Positions 40,823-47,852 of a stretch of DNA of 64,000 nt are shown one piece after another (positions within the stretch are counted from its first letter, which is position 1; each line of letters starts with the position of its first letter). The DNA is from Hymenobacter convexus. Its GTDB lineage: Bacteria; Bacteroidota; Bacteroidia; Cytophagales; Hymenobacteraceae. Under the pieces are notes generated by a model, which was not told the origin of the DNA, searched no databases, and worked only from the letters and a program-made list of their open reading frames with translations. The stretch covers positions 806,001 to 870,000 of the forward strand of contig NZ_JAUQON010000001.1 in assembly GCF_030580955.1 (NCBI RefSeq). The letters are read 5' to 3'. The translations under genes and the position numbers were made by a program.

Positions 40823-41491
40823 ATGAACACGAAACTGCTCGGCCTGCTGGCCGCCGCCTCGCTGGCTACCGCCGCCTGCCAACAGGACAAAAAAGTGGAA
40901 ACCACCACCACGACCACTCCCGACGCCACGACGACCACGACTACCACTACGGTCGACACCGTGGCCCTGCACGACGACGCCCGCCGCATGGCCGCCCGCG
41001 TAGCCGAAGACCTCAAGCTGAGCGACCCGGCCGTGACCACGCGCATCGAGCGCACCTACTATACCCGCGGCCGCCGTCTCAACGAGCTCGAAACGCAGTA
41101 CGCCAACGACACCACCGGCCGCTACGCCGCCATCCGCCAGGCCAACGATATGGCCGATGAGCAAATCCGGACCGACCTCAACAACCCCGGCTACTACAAC
41201 ACCTACTCCTCGAACCGCGCCAACTACGGCGACGGCCCCTACTCGCTGGCGCCCGTGGCCGTGACGACCACCACGACTTCGACGACCACGCGCACTGGCA
41301 GCGTGGGCCAAGGCTCGGGCGTGAAGAAGATTGACAACGAGAAAGACGGCGACCACAAAACCAAGTTCGAGAACGGCGCAAAAATCAAGCGCAGCGACGA
41401 CGGCTCGGTAAAAATCAAGCGGGCCGACGGCACGAAAATCAAAATCGACGAAAACGGCAACCGCACCGTGAAAAAGGGCTTGTTCAAATAA
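40823..41491 (+). CDS. Thr-rich lipoprotein with repeat-type basic C-terminus
   Basis: 222 aa with a lipoprotein signal (LLGLLAAASLATAAC, lipobox TAAC). Two poly-Thr tracts occur (about residues 27-43, TTTTTTPDATTTTTTTT, and about 147-157). A helical middle (VAEDLKLSDPAVTTRIERTY) lies between them. The end has short imperfect repeats of GAKIKRSDDGSVKIKRADGT type. D-T/S-rich stretches are typical O-glycosylation targets in Bacteroidota. Envelope-anchored; function unknown. Terminated at 41505-41541. Confidence 0.8.
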   Translation: MNTKLLGLLAAASLATAACQQDKKVETTTTTTPDATTTTTTTTVDTVALHDDARRMAARVAEDLKLSDPAVTTRIERTYYTRGRRLNELETQYANDTTGRYAAIRQANDMADEQIRTDLNNPGYYNTYSSNRANYGDGPYSLAPVAVTTTTTSTTTRTGSVGQGSGVKKIDNEKDGDHKTKFENGAKIKRSDDGSVKIKRADGTKIKIDENGNRTVKKGLFK

Positions 41492-41504
41492 GCCTTTGCT
41501 AAAG

Positions 41505-41541
41505 CAAAAAAGCCCGCTCCTGGCCAGGAGCGGGCTTTTTT
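41505..41541. terminator. Bidirectional terminator
   Basis: AAAAAAGCCCGCTCCTGG directly followed by its complement CCAGGAGCGGGCTTTTTT, lying between convergent genes. Confidence 0.93.
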
Positions 41542-41553
41542 GTTGGGAAAACT

Positions 41554-42756
41554 CTACCAGTGCAACGACCACGAGGCGCCGGTGAACGGGCCGTAGTTGT
41601 AGGGCGAAAAGTGTCCCTGCCGAAACCATGGTTTCGGCTTGCGCGGCGGGGCCATGCCGGTGCCGTGGGCGGCGGCGCCGTCGGGCGCGGTTTCGACGCG
41701 GGTGCGGCCGTTGCGGACGGCAATTTTGGCGAAGGCGTAGCCGATGGCGATGCCGATGGGGTAGTCCGAGGCCCAGTGTACGCCGTTATTGAGCATGGAA
41801 TAGCCCAGCAGGCCCATCAGCGAGTAGCCCACGGGGCGAATGAAGCGGTATTCGGGGTAGTTGTCGGCGATGACCGTGACGGTGGCCATGGCCGTGGCCA
41901 GGTGGCCGGTGGGGAAGGCGTCGTAGTTGGGCACGAAGCTCTGGTAGCGGCTGTAGGACGGAAACAGATGCCACTCGCCGCGGTCCTGGGTGGCCACGTA
42001 GGGGCTCTGGCGGCCGGTGAGGCGCTTGAGCGTCTGGATGACGAGGCCGGTGCTGAGAATGGCCTCACCAAGCTGGCTGGAGGTTTGCAGGGCGCGGTTG
42101 TCCTTCTTGATGCCGCCGTAAATCCAGAAGCTGCTGGCCACGGTGAGGTGCGTCCAGCCATCGCCAAGGAAGTAGAACGTGCTGTTGAGGTTATCGGGTA
42201 CGTTGAACTCGAAGGGCAGGTTGGCCGAACCCACGCGGAAGGGGATATAGACCAGGGTTTTCTGGGTGCTGGCCGCTTTCAGGCCAATGAACCGGCCGAA
42301 ATCCTGGCTCCAGTCGATGATGGCCTGGTCGGCCACCCACAGCGCCACCGAGGCCGTGGCTAGGCCGATGAACGTCTCCTTGTTTTCCTTGCGGAAAATG
42401 TAGCCGGGCGCCTGGCCCAGGTCGCGCGGGATGTGCAGGAGCCAGCGAAACGGCTTGGTGTTTTCGTAGTGCCACATCACACCGGGCGCCACGGTGTAGT
42501 CGCTGATGCGGCCATCGGCGCCGCGCGGGTGGATGTGCACCAGCGAGTCAGAAACGGCCGTTTTGGCGGAGCCGGGGCGGGTTTGGGTGGTGTCGGAAGC
42601 TGTTGGAAGTGCCAACGAGTCGGCAGCGAGGCCGGTAGAATCTGAGGCAACAGGGGTGAAATTAGCAGTGTGAGCGGAGCTACTGGCGGCAAAACTCAAA
42701 CTAAAAAACAGCGCAACGAATAGCCGCAGGGCGCGGCGAGGGTAATAAGAGTTCAC
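41554..42756 (-). CDS. PAP2-family phosphatase, exported
   Basis: 400 aa, starting with GTG at 42756 (codon reads MNSYYPRRALRLFVALFFSL), which gives a signal peptide. The PAP2 motifs are in order: KRLTGRQSP (variant KX6RP region), FPTGHLATAMATVT (PSGH motif with Thr), and NNGVHWASDYPIGIAIGYAF (SRx5Hx3D region, with His and Asp kept and no Arg at the usual site). Some bacterial PAP2 enzymes dephosphorylate undecaprenyl pyrophosphate or lipid phosphates in the envelope. A Ser/Thr-rich linker covers residues 30-70. An exact -7 box lies at 42860. Confidence 0.85.
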   Translation of the reverse strand: MNSYYPRRALRLFVALFFSLSFAASSSAHTANFTPVASDSTGLAADSLALPTASDTTQTRPGSAKTAVSDSLVHIHPRGADGRISDYTVAPGVMWHYENTKPFRWLLHIPRDLGQAPGYIFRKENKETFIGLATASVALWVADQAIIDWSQDFGRFIGLKAASTQKTLVYIPFRVGSANLPFEFNVPDNLNSTFYFLGDGWTHLTVASSFWIYGGIKKDNRALQTSSQLGEAILSTGLVIQTLKRLTGRQSPYVATQDRGEWHLFPSYSRYQSFVPNYDAFPTGHLATAMATVTVIADNYPEYRFIRPVGYSLMGLLGYSMLNNGVHWASDYPIGIAIGYAFAKIAVRNGRTRVETAPDGAAAHGTGMAPPRKPKPWFRQGHFSPYNYGPFTGASWSLHW

Positions 42757-42859
42757 GAAAAAAGGAATAGCTAATAACGCGGTGCGGCCTCGCGGCAGGG
42801 GTGGGGCGAGGGGGCACCAAATGGGAAAACAGGCAAGCCGTGGCTCGCATAACGGACCA

Positions 42860-42867
42860 CAAAGGTA
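42860..42867 (-). promoter_or_regulatory. -7 box (TACCTTTG) of the PAP2 gene
   Basis: Exact TAnnTTTG on the minus strand, 104 bases before the GTG start. No convincing -33 partner. The surrounding 42757-43011 has no gene. Confidence 0.45.
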
Positions 42868-43011
42868 ACACCGGCGTCACGTTGGGCTAACCACCGGGGC
42901 ACCGGCTTGCGCTGACGAATGGCGTGGCAGAATATTTTAGGCAAGCCGCGTATCTTTCTGCGAGCCCCGGCCGGCGTCGCAACAACGACGCTACTTAGCA
43001 AGCCATGAGGC

Positions 43012-43101
43012 CGTCATGCTGAGCGCAGTCGAAGCATCTCTACCGCAGTAGTAATCATTTACTTTCTCGGTAGAGATGCTTCGACTGCGCTCAGCATGAC
43101 G
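43012..43101. repeat. Palindromic repeat, family A
   Basis: CGTCATGCTGAGCGCAGTCG... and its perfect complement ending at 43101; centre GCAGTAGTAATCATTTACTT. It lies between the divergent PAP2 and ALDH genes, 44 bases before the ALDH start. Confidence 0.92.
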
Positions 43102-43144
43102 TTTAGGAAGCGTTTTAATCTGTTTCTCTTAATTCACCCACCCA

Positions 43145-44611
43145 ATGTCTGAAACTGCTGCCGCGCCCCTGGAGGGCTTTGTTTCACCCACCACGGCCGT
43201 GGCGGCCAATCGGTACGGGGCAGCCTTTGAGGCTCTGTGCCAGCGTACGCCGGCCCTGCGCCAGGAGGACGTGGCCGCCCGCCGGGCCCGCCTGCAAAAG
43301 CTCAGCAACTGGCTGCACGCCCACCGGACCGATATCCAGCAGGCCTTGCTGGCCGATTTCCGCAAGCCCGCCGCCGAAACCGACCTCACCGAAATCTGGA
43401 CCTCACTGGTCGAACTTAAGCACACGATGAGCCACCTGAAAAAGTGGATGGCGCCGCGCCGGGTGGCCGCTCCCATGGCCCTGCTGGGCACCCGCGCCTG
43501 GGTGCAGGTCGAGCCCAAGGGCGTGGTGCTGATTATTTCGCCCTGGAACTACCCGTTTTACCTAGCGGTAGGCCCGCTAATTTCGGCCATTGCCGCCGGC
43601 AACGCCGTGGTGATAAAGCCGGCCGAGCAGACGCCCGCCACCGCCGCGCTGCTGCAAAAGCTGTGCGAAGAGTTGTTTCGGTCTGATGAGGTGCTGCTGC
43701 TGCAAGGCGACAAGGAAGTGGCCACTGAGCTGCTAAAGCTGCCCTGGGACCATATTTTCTTCACCGGCAGCCCCGAGGTAGGCAAGATTGTGATGCGCGC
43801 CGCCGCCGAGCACCTCTCGGGCCTCACCCTGGAGCTGGGCGGCAAAAACCCGGCCGTGGTGGACGAAACCGCCAACCTGCGCGACGCGGCCGAGAAAATT
43901 GTGTGGGGCAAATTCCTCAACAACGGTCAAACCTGCGTGGCCCCCGACTACCTGCTGGTGCAGGAAAGCGTGCAGCCCGCGCTGCTGCGGGAGCTCACCG
44001 CCGCCATCCAGCGGGCCTACAACCCCGCCGGGGCCGGCATCGAGCGCTCCGAGTCGCTGGCCCGCATCGTGAACCAGCACCACTTTGCCCGCCTCGCCGG
44101 CCTGCTCGAAGATGCCCAGACCCGGGGTGCCACCGTGGCCGCCGGCGGCACCGTCGATGCCCTGCAGAACTACATCGAGCCCACCATTCTGACCAACGTG
44201 CCGGCCAGCGCCCGCGTGCTGGAAGAAGAAATCTTCGGCCCGCTGCTGCCCGTGCTTACCTTCAAAACCCTGCCCGAAACCACGGCTTACATCAACGCCC
44301 GCCTCAAGCCGCTGGCGCAGTATGTTTTCAGCACCAATGCTGAAAACCGCCGTTACCTGCTCGAAAACGTGTCGGCCGGCGGCGCGGGCGTGAACGAAAC
44401 GGTGCTGCACTTTGCCCACCCCGAGCTGCCCACCGGCGGCGTGGGCAACTCCGGCCTCGGCAAGGCACACGGGCACTCCGGTTTCCTGGCTTTCAGCAAT
44501 GAAAAGGGCGTGCTGCGGCAGCGCGTGGGCTTCACCGGCATCAAGGCCATGTACCCGCCCTACACCAGCCGGGTGCAGAAGCTGATTGGGCTGCTGGTGA
44601 AGTATCTGTAG
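43145..44611 (+). CDS. NAD(P)-dependent aldehyde dehydrogenase (ALDH3-like)
   Basis: 488 aa, somewhat longer than most ALDH3 members (about 450). Blocks: VLIISPWNYPFYLAVGPLIS, GNAVVIKPAEQTPATAALL, FFTGSPEVGKIVMRAAAEHL, the catalytic Glu in LTLELGGKNPAVVDETA, the nucleophile Cys in NNGQTCVAPDYLLV, and EEEIFGPLLPVLTFK. Absence of the extra N-terminal domain and the FTGS..VG motif point to the ALDH3/coniferyl aldehyde group, oxidising medium- or long-chain or aromatic aldehydes. The start follows a family A palindrome. Single gene. Confidence 0.94.
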   Translation: MSETAAAPLEGFVSPTTAVAANRYGAAFEALCQRTPALRQEDVAARRARLQKLSNWLHAHRTDIQQALLADFRKPAAETDLTEIWTSLVELKHTMSHLKKWMAPRRVAAPMALLGTRAWVQVEPKGVVLIISPWNYPFYLAVGPLISAIAAGNAVVIKPAEQTPATAALLQKLCEELFRSDEVLLLQGDKEVATELLKLPWDHIFFTGSPEVGKIVMRAAAEHLSGLTLELGGKNPAVVDETANLRDAAEKIVWGKFLNNGQTCVAPDYLLVQESVQPALLRELTAAIQRAYNPAGAGIERSESLARIVNQHHFARLAGLLEDAQTRGATVAAGGTVDALQNYIEPTILTNVPASARVLEEEIFGPLLPVLTFKTLPETTAYINARLKPLAQYVFSTNAENRRYLLENVSAGGAGVNETVLHFAHPELPTGGVGNSGLGKAHGHSGFLAFSNEKGVLRQRVGFTGIKAMYPPYTSRVQKLIGLLVKYL

Positions 44612-44667
44612 CCGTTGAACTGGGGGCGAAGGGGGTTACTTTTCAGGCTGAAGCCGCATGAAAGCCC

Positions 44668-45354
44668 ATGACGACCACACAACGATTGCGCGGCTGGTGC
44701 CTGGGGGCCGCTGGCCTGCTGCTCACGGCCTGCGACGACGGCCTGGAGGTGCGCTTCGCGCAGCCATTTCTGGCGGAGGTGGCCGATATGGCGGCTTTTC
44801 CGGTCCGGCACCAGGGCGTGTACACCGCCGCCGATTCGGGCAAGTCGCTGTGCGTCGGTCGCACGGCGGTGTGGCGGCAGGAGTTGCAGCAGGTGCTGGC
44901 CAGTCGTCGGGAAGTCGATTCTCTCCTGCTTCATCATTTGCGGGCTGATACCACGTACGCGCAAGGCGGGCACCTGCACTACGTGCACCTGCTGAGCCGC
45001 GACTCGGTGCGCGACAGCTGGCTGTGGACCGATACGGTTTTCACGCTCGCGGGCCCGGGACCGGGCGTGCTGCGCCGGTTTCAGGGCCGCTACTACCTCA
45101 ACACGCCCAACGACAACAGGGACAAATGGTACGTGCAGCGCCTCGAAATCGAGGGTCCGGGCCTGCGCTGGCAAACCTTCGGCACCGATACCCTGCGCCT
45201 GCTGGCCCTAGACCCGGCCACCGTATACTACCACCGCGAAAATGGCCGCCTGACTTCCTTTCAACTTATGCCCGCCACCGCCCAGCAAACGCGCCGCCTG
45301 GGCCGCTACGACGGCCTCTGGGATACCCAGGAGGCATACCGCCGCCGCCATTAG
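44668..45354 (+). CDS. Hypothetical lipoprotein
   Basis: 228 aa with a lipoprotein signal ending AAGLLLTAC (about residue 22). The rest is mixed, with repeated aromatic strands (HLHYVHLLSRDSVRD, FQGRYYLNTPNDNRDKWYVQ, YYHRENGRLTSFQLMP), reminiscent of small beta-sandwich lipoproteins. It is transcribed the same way as the ALDH gene but 57 bases further on. Convergent with the Spy-like gene at 45363. Not a family I can name. Confidence 0.72.
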   Translation: MTTTQRLRGWCLGAAGLLLTACDDGLEVRFAQPFLAEVADMAAFPVRHQGVYTAADSGKSLCVGRTAVWRQELQQVLASRREVDSLLLHHLRADTTYAQGGHLHYVHLLSRDSVRDSWLWTDTVFTLAGPGPGVLRRFQGRYYLNTPNDNRDKWYVQRLEIEGPGLRWQTFGTDTLRLLALDPATVYYHRENGRLTSFQLMPATAQQTRRLGRYDGLWDTQEAYRRRH

Positions 45355-45362
45355 CTCCTGTG

Positions 45363-45767
45363 TTACTTCTGCCGCTGCTGCATCTCAGCCGCTATTTTCT
45401 GCTGCGTGGCTTTGGTTTGAAGGAGTTTAAACTTCTCGGGGCCAACGACGGCGCGCAGTTCTTTTTGGGAGTTGATGTTGATGCGTTTCAGCTCGGCCAG
45501 GAGCTGCGGCGATTTGGCGGGCAGCTTTTCCTTGGCAGCGTTGGATTGGGTGAGCGTGCCGTTGAGGATGGTGCGGACGCGGCCGGTTTGGTCGGGGGTG
45601 AGCTTGAGCTCGGTGCCCATCACGTCGGCTAGGTCGCGGGCGGCGGTAGGCGGCGCCGGCGAGTCGGCGGTGCGCACGGTTTCAACCACCGGGGCGGGCT
45701 TGTCGCGGCGAAAGATGGAACAGCTGGCCAGAAAGGGCAGCAGGAGCAGGGCGTAGCGGGTTTTCAT
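45363..45767 (-). CDS. Spy/CpxP-like (LTXXQ-type) small lipoprotein
   Basis: 134 aa with a lipobox (LLLPFLASCS). The mature helical part has LKLTPDQTGRVRTILNGTLT, a close relative of the LTxxQ motif of Spy/CpxP chaperones, and a second helical hairpin (LLAELKRININSQKELRAVV). Such proteins are periplasmic chaperones or stress sensors. A second LTPKQ-type gene lies 60 bases upstream on the same strand, so the two probably form a pair. Confidence 0.72.
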   Translation of the reverse strand: MKTRYALLLLPFLASCSIFRRDKPAPVVETVRTADSPAPPTAARDLADVMGTELKLTPDQTGRVRTILNGTLTQSNAAKEKLPAKSPQLLAELKRININSQKELRAVVGPEKFKLLQTKATQQKIAAEMQQRQK

Positions 45768-45826
45768 GAAATAAGCGGGTAAGAATTTGCTTTACGCAGA
45801 AGCAGGGTTGCGGGGCTATCCAGCGG

Positions 45827-46201
45827 TTAATTCCCGTTGATATGACCGGGCGAGATTCCCAGCCGACGCGCTATTTTGGCCCGGTTCTGGCGCAGGTGCC
45901 GGCGCTGCTTAGGCGTTAGAAAACCAGCGAGTTGGATTGCTGTACTTGCCTTGATGCGTTTGATTTCTTCCCGTTGCTCAGCCGGCTGACTGGCATATTT
46001 TTGGGTAGCTTCCTGGCACAACTCCTGTTCCAGTTGGAGGGCTGCGCGCAGGCGTGTGAGCTGGTCGGGCTTTATCTCACCTCCCAATAATTGATAGGCA
46101 GTGCGTTGGGTAAGCATTTTCTCCACCTGCGCGCAGTTGCCAAACAGCAGCACGGCCAGTAGCGGCAGCAACAGCAGATAGGGCAGGGCCAGGCGTTTCA
46201 T
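45827..46201 (-). CDS. Spy/CpxP-like (LTXXQ-type) small exported protein
   Basis: 124 aa from the ATG at 46201 (MKRLALPYLLLLPLLAVLLF); the ATG at 46213 is an alternative. After the signal, all-helical: EIKPDQLTRLRAALQLEQEL and GFLTPKQRRHLRQNRAKIAR, with two LTxxQ/DQLTxL-type segments. FGNCAQ could be a lipobox. Downstream on the same strand lies the 45363 gene. Upstream is the GT39-like gene, 35 bases away, so a four-gene minus-strand transcript (49872 to 45363) is possible. Confidence 0.7.
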   Translation of the reverse strand: MKRLALPYLLLLPLLAVLLFGNCAQVEKMLTQRTAYQLLGGEIKPDQLTRLRAALQLEQELCQEATQKYASQPAEQREEIKRIKASTAIQLAGFLTPKQRRHLRQNRAKIARRLGISPGHINGN

Positions 46202-46235
46202 TACCCCAAACATACCACGCCGTGAGCTGATTGGC

Positions 46236-47852
46236 TCAGCGCCGAAACACCGTCAGAATCGGCATTCCATCTACCCAAATATGATGCACCGGCGTGCCAA
46301 ACCGGGCCTCGTAGGGCCAGGGGTGCCAGCGGTAGATGCCCAGAAAATACCGGGCCTGGGCGTGGGGCACAAAGCGCAGCCGGGCACTGGCCGTCGTGGG
46401 CAGCAGCAGGGCGTTGTTGTGCAGCACATCGCGCTGCGTGAGCGTGTCGCTGATGGCCACGGTGGCGCTGGCATCGTGGGCCAGCACCCAGCTCAAGCCC
46501 TGCCGGGCCGAGATGCCCCAGTAGTCGCGCTCGAACAGCTGGGCCGCCACCGGACCGGGCAGAAAACTGAAGTACACGTACTGATGTGGGTGGTCGTGCA
46601 CTTGCCGGTAGGCCGTGTGGGCTACGCCCAGCGCCAGCAGCACGCCCGCCGCCGTGCCCAGCCGCCGCCACGCCGAAGTCGCCGGAGCCGCCCGCCAGAC
46701 GTGCACGCCCGCCCGCAGCCCCCGCATCGCCAGCAGCAAAAAGGCCGGATAAATGAAGTAAACGTGCCGCCAGCCGTCGTACACGACCGAATTCAGGGCC
46801 ACGATGAGCACCAGCGGCCCCACGCACCAGGCCCCGAAAAGCAGGTCGCGCCGGCCGGCTGTGCGGCGCAGCAGCGCCAGCGGCCGTTGCACCAAGTCGC
46901 GCATCACCCCAGCCGCCCCGGCCACAAACAGCACCGAATAGGCCACGGGCGTGGTGGCCAGCAGCCACACCGGCAGGTAGTGCCACGGCAACTCCCGGCA
47001 CGAGCGCAGCTGGCCCAGGTAAAACACCCGCATGGTTTGGCGGAAGTAGCGGAAGTTGCCGAAGCACTCCCACAGCCGCGCCACCGGCGCCTCCCACAGG
47101 TAGGGCCAGAACACCACCACCAGCGCCATGGTGGCCACGCCGCACAGCGCCAGCGCCCGCAGCAGCGCCATCCGGCGCAGGGGCCGCGCCCACATCTCCA
47201 GCGCTACAAAAGCGGCCGTGAGCACCGGCAGCAGCAGGCCCATAATGCGCACATCAGTAGCCAGGGCCATCACCAACGCGTGTAGCACGGCCCGCCCCGC
47301 CGTGGGCCGGCGCAGCAGCCGCGTGAGCGTGAACCCGCCCAGCACGAACAGGTTCATGAAGACCAAATCCTTGTGGTTGTAAAACGCCTCAGCAAAAATC
47401 CGGGGCGAGAGCACCAGCGCCGCCGCGCCCACCAGCCCCCAGCGCCAGCTGCCAAACCGCTCGGTGCCCAGCCGGAACAGCGCCCATGCCCCCAGCACAA
47501 ACGTGGCAAAAACCAGGAAATGCCGCATCCAGTAAGCGCCCGGCAAGTCATCAGGGTAAAAAACTTCTTCCAGCGCCGCCAGGAGTAGGGTGAAGGCCAC
47601 GCCATGGTCGGCCTCGCGGTAGGTGCGCAGCGCGGGCAAGTGGGCCAGGTGCTCGCGGGCCAGCAGACTGGGGGCCAGGCGCTGGGCCACATAGCGCAGG
47701 CTGATGTAGCCGCCCTCGCGGTCGGTGGGCTCGTCCCAGCCCATGCCGTAGCTGCTGGTGAGGAACAGGCCCAGCAGCAACAAGCCGCCAAAAAACAAAG
47801 TTGTAATCAGCCGGCGCGGGGCGCGGAAATTCTCAGATAGTAGTCGCAGCAT
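46236..47852 (-). CDS. GT39-like membrane glycosyltransferase (PMT/ArnT superfamily)
   Basis: 538 aa with about 11 hydrophobic helices. The first periplasmic loop starts SSYGMGWDEPTDREGGYISL, where the DE pair is the catalytic acidic motif of GT39/ArnT-like enzymes. AFYNHKDLVFMNLFVLGGF is the second hallmark loop. The C-terminal 130 residues form a soluble periplasmic domain. These enzymes move a sugar from a polyprenyl-phosphate donor to protein or lipid. The acceptor is unknown. The first 20 bases overlap the end of the GMC gene, so translation may be coupled. Confidence 0.82.
   Translation of the reverse strand: MLRLLSENFRAPRRLITTLFFGGLLLLGLFLTSSYGMGWDEPTDREGGYISLRYVAQRLAPSLLAREHLAHLPALRTYREADHGVAFTLLLAALEEVFYPDDLPGAYWMRHFLVFATFVLGAWALFRLGTERFGSWRWGLVGAAALVLSPRIFAEAFYNHKDLVFMNLFVLGGFTLTRLLRRPTAGRAVLHALVMALATDVRIMGLLLPVLTAAFVALEMWARPLRRMALLRALALCGVATMALVVVFWPYLWEAPVARLWECFGNFRYFRQTMRVFYLGQLRSCRELPWHYLPVWLLATTPVAYSVLFVAGAAGVMRDLVQRPLALLRRTAGRRDLLFGAWCVGPLVLIVALNSVVYDGWRHVYFIYPAFLLLAMRGLRAGVHVWRAAPATSAWRRLGTAAGVLLALGVAHTAYRQVHDHPHQYVYFSFLPGPVAAQLFERDYWGISARQGLSWVLAHDASATVAISDTLTQRDVLHNNALLLPTTASARLRFVPHAQARYFLGIYRWHPWPYEARFGTPVHHIWVDGMPILTVFRR

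Noticed and set aside
42757-43011. Search for a tRNA or small RNA in the PAP2-ALDH gap
   Set aside because: No cloverleaf arms or T-loop consensus found; only the -7 box and the family A palindrome.
45672-46200. Possible CRISPR-like or regular repeats near the Spy-like genes
   Set aside because: No regular repeat-spacer structure seen here or elsewhere in the window.
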